The position numbers and the translations under genes were made by a program. This document shows positions 47,822 through 57,370 of a stretch of DNA of 64,000 nucleotides, piece after piece (position 1 is the first letter of the stretch; each line of letters starts with the position of its first letter). Under the pieces are notes generated by a model. The model searched no databases, had not been told where the DNA came from, and worked only from the letters and a program-made list of their open reading frames with translations. Origin of the DNA: Fortiea sp. LEGE XX443 (GTDB taxonomy: Bacteria; Cyanobacteriota; Cyanobacteriia; Cyanobacteriales; Nostocaceae); the NCBI RefSeq assembly GCF_015206815.1, contig NZ_JADEXZ010000013.1:35113-99112 (forward strand), given 5' to 3'.

Positions 47822-49717
47822 TTACCTTTGACGTAAGTACTTGAGAACACCACTAGCGATCGCATCTGCCATCCGATTTTGATATTCTGGTGAACCCAAC
47901 CGCGGATTATCTTCCCGACCAGACATATAACCTGTTTCTACTAAAATTGAAGGCATAGAACTTTTTCTCAGAACATAGAACCGCGCTTTGCGTGTGCCTC
48001 GGTCTTTAAGAGTGCCTATATCTTGAAGAATAGTTTTGCGAACCACTTCAGCTAAAGCATAACCACTATCGTAGTAATATACTTCTAACCCATTCACATC
48101 AGGGCGATTACCTACTGAATTAGCATGAATACTAACAAATAAAGTTGCATTTACACGCTCTGCAATATCTACCCGTCCCTGAAGCTCAACAAAAAAGTCA
48201 GCATCTCGTGTAAGAACTGCTTGTACACCATTTTGCTCTAAAATAGCAGCTACCCGTTTACCAATCGGTAAAACTACATCCTTTTCTAATAGTCTACCCA
48301 AACCTGGCGCGCCAGAATCTTTACCACCATGTCCAGGGTCAATAACAACTAGCAGTTTTCCTCTGGGGACTGGACGTGTTTCTGGTGGTATCGTTTGGGG
48401 AACATTTATATTGAGTTCTGGTAATTGATCTCTAGTTGAGGGTAGAGGAGGTAAAGCAACTGGTGGTGTAATCGCCCGATTGCGTTGTAATTGTAAAGTT
48501 AACAACTGATTACTAATTTGGTTGAGTTCCCCAATTTGGATTCCAGAAGCTGGTTGAACCAAAACATCTACCGAATCTTCCTGGGGCTGAAGACGTACCC
48601 GCAGAATGGGACTATTGGCATTAAACGCTGGCCCGGTAACTCTAGGGGCTAACTTTGCATTGGCGATGGTAACGCGAAACAAACCAGAGGATCTATCCCA
48701 ACCACCCTTAGCAGATACAGGTTTATCAGAACGGATTAAAAGTTGAGTACCATTATCAGCTAATTCCACAGATTGAATTATTGCTGGTGAATCAGTCGCC
48801 TGTGAAATCAGACTAGAATCACTATCACCCGGCAATTTAACAACACGACTAGGTATAATTACGAACCCACCAATACTACTAGTACTTGCCCGCCAGTCTG
48901 GACTATTTTTATCAACATACAACGTCATGCGGACTGTTGGTTGTCTTGTTTGTAACTGGTAAAATTGAATCCGACTGACACCATAGCGATTAACGGATAA
49001 ATCTTGTTGCGCCAAACTTGATGATAAGGACGCACCAGTAATATCAATATTAACTGCTCGTTTATCTGAACTGCGATTTACTTGAATCTGAGGATTACCA
49101 CCGTTGGTACGGACAAAAAAACCATCACCAGTAACTCGGAAACTTTCAAGTTGAGTGACTGCGGCGAGAGTGTTTCCTAGTGGTCTAGGATTAGTTGATG
49201 TTACTGAGTCTGTTTTAACTACAGAGTAAATATTTCTCGATGAAAACTCAGTATTAGATGTTGGTTGCGGAGAGATAGGTTCTGGCTGTATGGAAATATC
49301 TGCTGAAGAACCTATGGATGCTAATGTTGGTGTTGGTAATTGTACGAGCCAACGACTGCCAGTACTGGCAACAAATTTCACTTCTTGGGGGTCAATAGTA
49401 TAACCCGGCGCTAACTCTACTACAATGCGGGCGGTTTGAGGTTCAAATTGCCCCACACGAATTGAGCGAACTGCGCCACCCACTGATTGTGTTAATTGTG
49501 GCCGTCCAAAGGTTGTATCTGGTAAATCAATCACCAGGCGTGTTGGGTTAAATATAAGCTGTGCTTTGGGTTGAACACTCCCAAAAGTATTAAATTCCAG
49601 ACGGTTTTGCTGGGCATCAAATTGCCAAGACTCCAATTTCGCTGCCAAAGCTGGCGACGATAATAAGAAGATCGTTCCAATAGTACCGGTTAGTAACCAG
49701 TGTAGTTTCACAGTCAT
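47822..49717 (-). CDS. amiC: AMIN-domain N-acetylmuramoyl-L-alanine amidase (second copy)
   Basis: The 631-residue protein has a signal peptide (LLSSPALAA), an AMIN domain (about residues 27-120, NPTRLVIDLPDTTFG and VELAPGYTIDPQ), a second AMIN-like region, a proline-rich linker and a C-terminal Amidase_3 domain with DPGHGGKDSG (zinc histidine), LEKDVVL (glutamate), FVSIHANSVG (histidine) and ILVETGYMSG (catalytic glutamate). By order it corresponds to AmiC2/HcwA of Anabaena, which is needed for septal nanopores and heterocyst development. It lies 150 bases upstream of murI. Confidence 0.92.
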   Translation of the reverse strand: MTVKLHWLLTGTIGTIFLLSSPALAAKLESWQFDAQQNRLEFNTFGSVQPKAQLIFNPTRLVIDLPDTTFGRPQLTQSVGGAVRSIRVGQFEPQTARIVVELAPGYTIDPQEVKFVASTGSRWLVQLPTPTLASIGSSADISIQPEPISPQPTSNTEFSSRNIYSVVKTDSVTSTNPRPLGNTLAAVTQLESFRVTGDGFFVRTNGGNPQIQVNRSSDKRAVNIDITGASLSSSLAQQDLSVNRYGVSRIQFYQLQTRQPTVRMTLYVDKNSPDWRASTSSIGGFVIIPSRVVKLPGDSDSSLISQATDSPAIIQSVELADNGTQLLIRSDKPVSAKGGWDRSSGLFRVTIANAKLAPRVTGPAFNANSPILRVRLQPQEDSVDVLVQPASGIQIGELNQISNQLLTLQLQRNRAITPPVALPPLPSTRDQLPELNINVPQTIPPETRPVPRGKLLVVIDPGHGGKDSGAPGLGRLLEKDVVLPIGKRVAAILEQNGVQAVLTRDADFFVELQGRVDIAERVNATLFVSIHANSVGNRPDVNGLEVYYYDSGYALAEVVRKTILQDIGTLKDRGTRKARFYVLRKSSMPSILVETGYMSGREDNPRLGSPEYQNRMADAIASGVLKYLRQR

Positions 49718-50315
49718 TTCTCCTAATTTGCATTCATAGAAGTAAGCACAAGATGAAGATTGGAGTATTCCATTTCATCCTTTAGCTTTTAGCCTTTTTC
49801 TTAGTAAACCCTCACACCATCACCGCCACATTATAGTTAGTCTTTATCAAGAGTTTGGAACAGTGTTATCCACTGACAATAACTGCTGTTAGTAACAAAA
49901 TAATTTTGTCGTGATAGAAAGACTAGGTTAATGGCGTTAAATTTTAGCACGTAGTTCTTGGGATGCCATGTGAGCAAAGTAATGAATTTTACCCACAAGG
50001 CTGGAAGAAGTAATCAGGATTCATACCGTTTCACTTTAAGGTTGATACATTTAGGCAAGCAGGGGGCAGGGGGAAAGAATTTGAAATCCTTAGTTGGAAT
50101 TGCTGGTGAGGTAAGAGTATATTCCCTATACCTTCATGATTTAGAAACCTGTGAGCAGGTTTTTATCCATTGTGTCAATTGTGGGAGAAATGGGAATAAT
50201 AAGATTGAAAATAGTGATTTGTCTCTGATTTTAAAGATTTTTGGCAGTTAGCGATCGCTATGACTGCTAATGCCAATAATCACGACTATTTCTTTCTAGT
50301 TTATCTGTGGTATGT
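49718..50315. other. Spacer between amidase and sensor kinase
   Basis: The divergent spacer contains a dispersed 26-base repeat (50023-50048) followed by a G-rich run, and a 97-codon frame (49958-50251) that looks like a by-product of the repeat. The amidase promoter should lie near 49718-49830. Confidence 0.4.
50023..50048 (+). repeat. Dispersed 26-base motif, copy 2
   Basis: Matches the reverse complement of 22401-22426 with one difference and is followed by a G-rich run in both places. Confidence 0.8.
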
Positions 50316-51956
50316 ATGCTCAATTACCTCAATCGTTTATTAAATACTCAGTTGACGCAGGTTCCTGTCAAACTTAAGTCGAAGTTTTCAAGATGGTATA
50401 TCTTTTTAGCAGCAATTATAGTTGCGATCGCCAGTGCTACTGCTATTTATCAACTGAATCAAATAGCAGAACGCAGTAATAATACAAAACTTCTGTTAAT
50501 TCAAGTCAAAGAACAAGTCAGCAGACTTAATGCTTTGGAATGGGAAGGCATTTCCAAAGGTAAAATTGATGAGGACTTAACCCAAGAACTTGCTGAAAAT
50601 CAGCAAAGTACTGATGTAATTCTGAATGAGCTTCGGCAAATTAATCAACAAAATAATTTAAAAAATCTTTTTGCTCTATACATTCTCTACAGAACGAAAA
50701 TAGACGTTGCTTTAGAATTAATTGTCCAAGGCAAAATCAAAGAAGCAATAGAGATTGATGCAGATTCCATCGATGAAATCTATGATAGTTTGTATGCTGA
50801 AGTTGCAACCCTGGAAAAAGTTTATGTAGATCAGAAAGAGCAGACAAGAAAACTTGCAGATATTGGAACCACCTGTTCTTTAATATTCGCAGCCAGTATA
50901 ATTGGCATATTGTCCCACCAATTTAATAAAAACCTGTGGAATAAAAACCAAGAGTTAAATGTTGCTTTTAATGAACTTCAGCGAACGCAGGATCAATTGA
51001 TTCAACAAGAAAAAATGGCAGCGTTAGGACAACTAATTGCCGGAGTAGCTCATGAAATCAATAATCCTTTAGGTATTATCAAAGCATCGGCAAGTAATAC
51101 CGATCAGGCACTGCAAGAAGCCCTTGCCGAGCTTCCCTCTTTACATCAGCGTTTGAATTTTGAAGAGCAAAAAAGCTTCTTTAAACTCATCAATCAAGCA
51201 CTCAAAAATCAACCATCAGTTGCCTTTGAAGAAAACCGTTCGTTGAAACGTCAAATGGCTGCATATTTTAAGGAGTGCGGTATTAACGATGCTAGAGATA
51301 TTGCTGATCTTTTAATGGACATGGGAATATATGAGGATTTGGAATTTTTGCTGCCGCTTTTGAAGGGTAATCATGGTGGATGGGCTGTACAGTTTGCTTA
51401 CAATCTAACTTGCTGCTTCGTCAACAATCAGATGATTCTCAATGCTGTTGATCGTTCTGCCAAAATAGTGTTTGCTCTGAAAAACTATTCTCATTTTGAT
51501 CAAAGTGGCAAAAAACAGTTAATGGAGGTGACTGAAGGAATAGAAACCACGATCGCCATTTATCATAATCAACTTAAATACAAGATCAATTTGATTCGAG
51601 ACTATCAAAGTACTGCCGAGATTTGGGGCTATCCCGATGAACTGATTCAAGTTTGGACAAACCTGATTTTTAATGCAATTCAAGTGATGGAATCAGGAGG
51701 GACACTAACCATTGCCACCCGTCAGCAGGAAAAGGGTGTTGAGATCAGGATTACGGATACTGGCTCTGGCATTTCACAAGAAGTACAGCAAAAAATCTTT
51801 GATGCCTTTTTTACCACCAAGCCAGCCGGTGAGGGAAGTGGTTTGGGACTACACATTTGCAAAAAGATTATTGACAAACATCAAGGACATATAAAAGTAG
51901 AGACTCAACCAGGGAATACTCAATTCAGTGTTTGGTTGCCAATAGAGTTGGTTTAA
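50316..51956 (+). CDS. Membrane sensor histidine kinase
   Basis: Two helices (WYIFLAAIIVAIASATAIYQL, split here by a basic start; and LIFAASIIGILSHQF) frame an all-helical extracytoplasmic sensor of about 130 residues. The H-box is GVAHEINNPLGIIKA, with the phospho-histidine intact. An unusual segment of about 170 residues separates it from an ATPase with NLIFNAIQVME (N-box), TDTGSGIS (G1) and GSGLGLHICKKI (G2), all complete. The HEINNP type is common in cyanobacterial kinases. It is followed 22 bases later by a single-domain regulator. The ATG at 50316 is preferred to GTG at 50307. Confidence 0.9.
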   Translation: MLNYLNRLLNTQLTQVPVKLKSKFSRWYIFLAAIIVAIASATAIYQLNQIAERSNNTKLLLIQVKEQVSRLNALEWEGISKGKIDEDLTQELAENQQSTDVILNELRQINQQNNLKNLFALYILYRTKIDVALELIVQGKIKEAIEIDADSIDEIYDSLYAEVATLEKVYVDQKEQTRKLADIGTTCSLIFAASIIGILSHQFNKNLWNKNQELNVAFNELQRTQDQLIQQEKMAALGQLIAGVAHEINNPLGIIKASASNTDQALQEALAELPSLHQRLNFEEQKSFFKLINQALKNQPSVAFEENRSLKRQMAAYFKECGINDARDIADLLMDMGIYEDLEFLLPLLKGNHGGWAVQFAYNLTCCFVNNQMILNAVDRSAKIVFALKNYSHFDQSGKKQLMEVTEGIETTIAIYHNQLKYKINLIRDYQSTAEIWGYPDELIQVWTNLIFNAIQVMESGGTLTIATRQQEKGVEIRITDTGSGISQEVQQKIFDAFFTTKPAGEGSGLGLHICKKIIDKHQGHIKVETQPGNTQFSVWLPIELV

Positions 51957-51977
51957 AAAGTAGGAGGAAATTTCACC

Positions 51978-52367
51978 ATGTCTGATGCTGCTATTCTCTG
52001 TGTAGATGATGAAGCTTCAATTTTAAAAGCTCTCAAAGAACAACTTAAAAGGTTATTTGGTAATCAGTATGTTTACGAAGTTGCCCAAAGTGCTGAAGAA
52101 GCCTGGATTGTAATTGATGAGTTAGAACAGGAAGAAATCAAAATTTTGATCATTGTCTCTGATTGGCTGATGCCAAATGTCAGAGGCGATGAATTTTTGA
52201 CTCAAGTCCACCAACGCTTTCCTGAAGTTATCACTCTCATGCTAACAGGACAAGCTGATGAAGCTGCAATTGAACGTGCTAGGCAACAAGCTAATCTATA
52301 TGCTTGTATTCGTAAACCCTGGACTGAAAAAGAGTTACAGCAGGTTATTAGTACAGCGTTGAATTAA
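51978..52367 (+). CDS. Single-domain response regulator
   Basis: A 129-residue receiver with acidic pair D10-D11 (CVDDEAS), phospho-acceptor D62 (VSDWLMPN), threonine 90 (MLTGQAD) and lysine 113 (IRKPW), so all key residues are present. There is no output domain. It presumably signals by binding a partner or through a phosphorelay. AGGAGG upstream provides a strong ribosome site. It pairs with the kinase before it. Confidence 0.93.
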   Translation: MSDAAILCVDDEASILKALKEQLKRLFGNQYVYEVAQSAEEAWIVIDELEQEEIKILIIVSDWLMPNVRGDEFLTQVHQRFPEVITLMLTGQADEAAIERARQQANLYACIRKPWTEKELQQVISTALN

Positions 52368-52442
52368 CACAAGAGGCAATTCTATAGCAAAGTGCTGAGT
52401 ATTAACTCAGTTGTTATACCAATTTTCTCTAACGGATTTTTT

Positions 52443-52474
52443 TGTAGAGACTTGGCAATTGCTAAGTCTCTACA
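52443..52474. terminator. Palindromic bidirectional terminator
   Basis: TGTAGAGACTT pairs with AAGTCTCTACA around the palindromic GCAATTGC, giving a near-perfect 32-base dyad between the convergent regulator and amidase genes. It looks like a widespread Nostoc palindrome type. Confidence 0.75.
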
Positions 52475-52497
52475 GATTTTATGTGCATCATAATGAT

Positions 52498-54357
52498 TTA
52501 TCTGCGTCTGAGGTACTGGAGTATACCACGAGCGATCGCATCTGCCATTTGATTTTGATAAGCTGAACTGCGTAACTTGACTACATCCTCTCGACCGGTT
52601 AAATAACCTGTCTCTACCAGAATCGAGGGCATAGAACTTTTTCTGAGGACAAAAAATCTGGCTCGTCGTACACCTCTATCTTTGACATTCAGACTCTGAA
52701 GAATGCTGCTGTGGACGCTGCGGGCTAGACTCAAACCACTGCCATAATAGTAAGTTTCCAAACCACTGACATCTGAACGACCGCCACCTAAAGCATTGGC
52801 ATGGATACTGACAAATACATCAGCGTTGGCTCTTTCTGCCAACTGTACTCGTCCGGGAAGACTCACAAAATAGTCAGAATTCCGGGTCATAATTACCTGT
52901 ACACCATTTTGCTGAAGAATTTCAGTGACCCTTCTACTAATGGGTAGAATAATATCCTTCTCACGAACTCCACCAATACCAATTGCACCAGGGTCTTTGC
53001 CGCCGTGTCCAGGGTCAACCACAACTACTACTTTGCCTCTGGGGATGGGGCGTGTTCCTGGCTGAGGTATAGAACGGGGATTTTCATTCGGGTCTGGTAA
53101 TTGGCCACGCAATGGAGGTAAAGGCAATGTTCCCGGAACGGTGACGACACGACGAGAACCTTGTAATTGCAGCGCTACTTGGTCGCCGTTTTGGTTGATT
53201 TGCCCAACTTGCACTCCAGCTGCTGGTTGAACCAAAAGAACTACTGTATTTGATTCTGGTGCTTGTAAGCGGACTCGCAGAATGGGACTATTGGCATTAA
53301 AAACAGGGCCTTTGATCTGAGGAGCTAATTTAGCATCTTTGATGGTGATGCGATACAATCCAGAACTTCTATCCCATCCACCCATAGCAGATATAGGTTG
53401 GTTAGCTTTAACTAGTAGTTGCTGACCATCATCAGACAATTCTACCGCTTCAATTGTTGCTGTCTGGTTGCTAACAATTCGGCGGGGGGGGGGAGAAAAT
53501 TCTGGCTGATTTGCTTGGGAATTGTCGGGGTTATTTCCGGGTAATTGGACAAACCGATTGGGTAGAACTATCAAACCACCGCTACTGCTTTTTGTTGCTC
53601 GCCAGTCTGGGCTATTTTTATCTACCCGCAAGGTCATGCGGACTGAAGGTGGACTGGTTTGTAGTTGGGTAAATTCAACACGATTGACACCATGCCTATT
53701 AACGCTGAGTTCTCGTTGTGCCAAATTTGCTGATAAAGTTGCACCAGAGACATCCATAAAAATAGTAGAGCGATCGCGGCTACGATTCACCTTAACCTGT
53801 GGATTGCCGCCCTTAGTCCGAACAAAAAAACCATCCCCTGTAACTTGTAAGCTGTCGATTTGAGTTGTGCTTTGTGTCGTGCTGGCAACTCTAGAAAACT
53901 CCGGTTTCGCGTCGGAGTCAATGGTGACTACGTTATAAACATTGTCTGAAGAAGATTTTACTGGCTCTAGTGTTGGTCTTGGTAATTGTACCGTCCAACG
54001 ACTCGCAGTTACACCAACAAATTTCACTCCTTGGGGGTCAAGAGTATAACCAGGAGCTAGTTCTACAACAATTCGCGCTGTTTGGGGTTCAAACTGGCCA
54101 ACACGGATGGCACGAATTGCTCCACCGATTGGTTGCGTCAGCTGCGGTCTTCCAAAGGTTGTGTCTGGTAAATCAATAACCAGGCGTGTGGGATTGAAAA
54201 TTAGTTGTGCTTTAGGTTGAACAGCCCCCAAGGTATTAAATTCTAGGCGGTTTTGGTTGGCATCAAAACGCCAAGATTCCAGTTTGGCAGCCAAAACTGG
54301 CGACGACAGTAAGCAGATAATCCCAACAGTACCAGGTAGTAACCAGTGTAATTTCAC
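52498..54357 (-). CDS. amiC: AMIN-domain N-acetylmuramoyl-L-alanine amidase (first copy)
   Basis: A 619-residue paralogue of the amidase at 47822 with the same order: signal peptide (LLSSPVLAA), AMIN domain (NPTRLVIDLPDTTFGRPQLT), central AMIN-like region, proline-rich linker (GTRPIPRGKVVVVVD) and Amidase_3 with DPGHGGKDPG, REKDIIL, FVSIHANALG and ILVETGYLTG. By order it resembles AmiC1 (alr0092). It cleaves the amide bond between muramic acid and L-alanine in the periplasm. The two copies are separated by the two-component cassette. Confidence 0.92.
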   Translation of the reverse strand: MKLHWLLPGTVGIICLLSSPVLAAKLESWRFDANQNRLEFNTLGAVQPKAQLIFNPTRLVIDLPDTTFGRPQLTQPIGGAIRAIRVGQFEPQTARIVVELAPGYTLDPQGVKFVGVTASRWTVQLPRPTLEPVKSSSDNVYNVVTIDSDAKPEFSRVASTTQSTTQIDSLQVTGDGFFVRTKGGNPQVKVNRSRDRSTIFMDVSGATLSANLAQRELSVNRHGVNRVEFTQLQTSPPSVRMTLRVDKNSPDWRATKSSSGGLIVLPNRFVQLPGNNPDNSQANQPEFSPPPRRIVSNQTATIEAVELSDDGQQLLVKANQPISAMGGWDRSSGLYRITIKDAKLAPQIKGPVFNANSPILRVRLQAPESNTVVLLVQPAAGVQVGQINQNGDQVALQLQGSRRVVTVPGTLPLPPLRGQLPDPNENPRSIPQPGTRPIPRGKVVVVVDPGHGGKDPGAIGIGGVREKDIILPISRRVTEILQQNGVQVIMTRNSDYFVSLPGRVQLAERANADVFVSIHANALGGGRSDVSGLETYYYGSGLSLARSVHSSILQSLNVKDRGVRRARFFVLRKSSMPSILVETGYLTGREDVVKLRSSAYQNQMADAIARGILQYLRRR

Positions 54358-54959
54358 AATCCTTTCTCCTAATTCGCATTCATGGTATCTGTCAATATCT
54401 CAATATCTTGGTAAATTGTTTTATTGTCACCAGATAATTTTGAGATTTGACTTTGACTTTTTTGAGTTAAAGAAACAATTAATGCTATAAATTGCAAACT
54501 GCTTACATGGTCTTTGATTTTGATGTTGCTGCACTACCAAGGCATAAAAATTCAATTTAAACCGCACTAAAGGTAACACAAATATAATCAAAATTAACTC
54601 AATTCCGTCAACATTCGTGAATTTTTGGCTCAGTTATAAGTTGGTTTTGAATTTTTGTTGATTGGCTAACAATTTTCTAAGTAAAAAATTTCAGATACTT
54701 TTAACTGATGTTGTAATGTTTACAACTACTAGTTTGTCATTTCTATGAACATGTTTATGTGATGCTTAGTAAGCAGGTAAAATTGGTAACAAAATACCTT
54801 TTCAAGTCTAATTATCACTAGTTAAGAATGGCAGAGAAACAACGATATCAGAGGACGAAGATAGAAGGACAGAAGTTTCCTTTAATTAATCAAGAGATTG
54901 AGGAGGAAGAAAGTATGAAATTTGAACCTTCATACTTTATCCCTCCTATTCCCCAATCT
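54358..54959. other. Gene-free spacer upstream of the first amidase
   Basis: About 600 AT-rich bases. A 65-codon frame at 54828-55025 overlaps the antiporter end and is rejected. The last part contains a TATGAAATTTGAA/TTCATACTTT repeat like the heptads elsewhere. The amidase promoter should lie in the first 150 bases. Confidence 0.4.
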
Positions 54960-56336
54960 TTAATCTTGAATCAATTGCTCGGATTCAGTTCCCACTTTGC
55001 TGGATTCTGGAAATACGAAGCGTAACAAAGGCGGAGCTAAAAAGGTTGTGATGATAACCATCATGATAATTGCTGCTCCCAATGGTTTTGAGAGAGCGCC
55101 GCTTGCAGCCCCGACACCAGCAAATACCAATCCCACTTCACCTCTCGGAATCATACCCACACCGATCGCTAAACGATTGATTTGGGGTTGACCAAAGACA
55201 CTCAAACCTGTGATCACTTTACCAATAATGGCTACTGTAATCAGGAAAATCGCCATAATTAGACCTTCTCGATTGCTGGGAATGGCTGGGTTTAGTACTG
55301 CCAAATCAGTTTTTGCCCCAACAGCCACAAAGAAAATTGGCACCATCAAATCGGCTATGGGAATGACTTGCTTTTGTAATTCTTTACGTTTATCGGTTTC
55401 CTCCAGGACTAAACCGGCAGCAAAAGCACCCAAAATTGCTTCTAACTGGATGATTGAAGCAAGATATGACATAGCAAAGGCGAAGATAAAAGCTGGTATC
55501 ACCAACTCACCTCGCGTTTTGAGTTGATTAGCGATCGCTACAAATGTTTTATTGAAAACATTACCCAAAACGATCGCGCCCAAAAGAAATGCCGTAGCAC
55601 TAATAATTAGGTAAATAACTTTACCTACATCTACGACACCATCCTTAGCGAGGCTGGCAACTACCGCTAAGACAATAATTCCCAATACATCATCAATTAC
55701 AGCTGCACCGAGAATAATCTGCCCTTCTTTGGAATTGAGCTTGCCTAGTTCTGCCAATACTTTAGACGTAATCCCAATACTAGTAGCTGTCAACGCCGCA
55801 CCTGCAAAAATTGCTGGTACAGCACTAACACCAAATAACGTCATTAAACCCACAGTACCAGCAGCAAAAGGTACAACTACCCCCACGACGGCGACAATTG
55901 CGGCTTGAATCCCAACCGCCATCAAGTCTTTTAAGTTTGACTCCAAACCAATTTCAAACAGCAGGATGATGACACCCAACTCTGATAACACAGAAATAAC
56001 TTCTGATTGGGCTGCAAATACCTGGGGCGCTGCTTCTGGAGATAAACCAGCAGTAGTTTGAAGAAAAGCCATGATTAACGAACTAGAACTGTCTGCGCCA
56101 CCTTCTGGAAACACCAACAGGTGTAAAACAGAAACACCTACGACTACACCGCCTACAAGTTCGCCTAAAACAGGGGGTAAACCGATGCGGTTGGATAACT
56201 CCCCACCAACTTTGCTGGCGAAGTAAATTACCACTAAACTCAGCAGCACAGCCGCCACTACCATAGAGCTGTCTGCTGCTTCTGTTGTGCTGGCCAGCAG
56301 GGGAAAAGAAAAGTTGATTGCATCTAAAAACTGCAT
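54960..56336 (-). CDS. Cation/proton antiporter (CPA2, NhaS3/KefB-like)
   Basis: A protein of 458 residues with about twelve helices. It contains the CPA2 aspartate pair (AAVIDDVLGIIVLA), ILLFEIGLESNLKDLM and a C-terminal GMIPRGEVGLVFAGVG. It exchanges Na+ or K+ for H+. By size and pattern it is close to Synechocystis NhaS3 of the thylakoid membrane, though the match is from memory. There is no C-terminal regulatory domain. It appears to be a single-gene unit. Confidence 0.88.
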   Translation of the reverse strand: MQFLDAINFSFPLLASTTEAADSSMVVAAVLLSLVVIYFASKVGGELSNRIGLPPVLGELVGGVVVGVSVLHLLVFPEGGADSSSSLIMAFLQTTAGLSPEAAPQVFAAQSEVISVLSELGVIILLFEIGLESNLKDLMAVGIQAAIVAVVGVVVPFAAGTVGLMTLFGVSAVPAIFAGAALTATSIGITSKVLAELGKLNSKEGQIILGAAVIDDVLGIIVLAVVASLAKDGVVDVGKVIYLIISATAFLLGAIVLGNVFNKTFVAIANQLKTRGELVIPAFIFAFAMSYLASIIQLEAILGAFAAGLVLEETDKRKELQKQVIPIADLMVPIFFVAVGAKTDLAVLNPAIPSNREGLIMAIFLITVAIIGKVITGLSVFGQPQINRLAIGVGMIPRGEVGLVFAGVGAASGALSKPLGAAIIMMVIITTFLAPPLLRFVFPESSKVGTESEQLIQD

Positions 56337-56744
56337 GGTTTCCGCGAAAATCCTTCTCTTTATTTTTACTCTTTTATGAGCAATAGCTTATGAAAAAGCT
56401 GATTCAGGAAACCAAAACAAGACCTAAGCAGGAAGTTTGTCTGTTAAGGCTGGGTGTAAGGGGATAAGAGTTTTTCTGATCACCGCGTAAGTTCTACAGA
56501 AGATAAAATAAGGGTGTTGCATAAATGCGGGATGATTTTCTTATATTTATCTCTCAAAACCTCTTCTTCTCTACGAGACGCTGCGCGTTGGCGGAAGCCT
56601 TTCGTAGAGAATGCGTACTTTGCGGTTCATTATTTCATCCCTAAATTCAGCAACGCCAAAATAAGTAATCAGACAGAATTAATTACACAAATTTTTGACT
56701 GTAACCAGTCCCCTATCTCCACCCATGAATTTAATTGTGTCCGA
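56337..56744. other. Spacer with a dispersed palindromic repeat
   Basis: A 99-codon frame at 56514-56813 overlaps the EVE gene end and is rejected. The region holds a palindromic repeat (56568-56610, listed separately) and otherwise nothing. Confidence 0.4.
56568..56610. repeat. Palindromic dispersed repeat
   Basis: TCTCTACGA (56568-56576) pairs with TCGTAGAGA (56602-56610), and the inside contains CGCTGCGCGTTGGCGGAAGC. This resembles a widespread interspersed repeat of Nostoc genomes. A related partial copy is near 22795-22813. Confidence 0.75.
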
Positions 56745-57158
56745 CTACTTATCACTTCCTGTTATTTTGATCAGGTGTTGCCAATAAAATTCAGACACTG
56801 GGACAACAGATAATCTGGGGAGTCGCAGCAAGTCGAAGTCTGTAAATTTATCGTCTTGCTTGATTTGAGCTAGGGTGACAGGCTCAGAGGCTGGGCGTAC
56901 TGCTCGCACATCCACAACTACCAGTTTGGCATCATTTAGTGCTGGGTCAGGGTAAGGTTGACTGATTATCTCTGCCACACCCACGATTTGCCGTTCCTTG
57001 CCAGTGTGATAAATCAGAGCTAGATCACCAGAAACCATTGTGCGAATGTACTTTAAGGCAAGAGCATTGGTAATTCCATCCCAAGCTGTGCAGCCGTCGC
57101 GTTCTAAGTCTGAGTAGGAATAATTATCCGGTTCAGTTTTCAGCAGCCAATACGCCAT
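56745..57158 (-). CDS. EVE-domain protein
   Basis: The protein begins MAYWLLKTEPDNYSYSDLER and contains WDGITNALALKYIRTM, GDLALIYHTGKERQIVGVAE and a final SEFYWQHLIKIT, the full EVE (PUA-like) domain pattern, 137 residues long. EVE domains bind modified bases in DNA or RNA. It is a stand-alone gene. No restriction or modification gene is nearby. Confidence 0.93.
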   Translation of the reverse strand: MAYWLLKTEPDNYSYSDLERDGCTAWDGITNALALKYIRTMVSGDLALIYHTGKERQIVGVAEIISQPYPDPALNDAKLVVVDVRAVRPASEPVTLAQIKQDDKFTDFDLLRLPRLSVVPVSEFYWQHLIKITGSDK

Positions 57159-57370
57159 AACTACATCTCCTGTGATTTTTTAGTTTCCAAAAATGTAACA
57201 ATACCTGTTTTTGACTACGGCAGTGTCACAGTAGAAACATAGAAATCGTATCGAGCGATCGCACCTCAAGTTCTGACTGTTAACTATTAATGCTGGACAG
57301 TTAACAGATGATTGCTGGATACAGTTTACTTATTAACATCTGTAGATATTTTTCAGAGGAGTGCAAGTTT

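Noticed and set aside
49958..50251. 97-codon frame in the amidase-kinase spacer
   Set aside because: Its middle is the dispersed repeat and G-rich run. No family pattern and no ribosome site.
54828..55025. 65-codon frame overlapping the antiporter end
   Set aside because: Overlaps the antiporter coding end in the opposite direction and includes heptad-repeat sequence.
56514..56813. 99-codon frame across the palindromic repeat
   Set aside because: Open mainly because of the repeat, and it runs into the EVE gene on the other strand.
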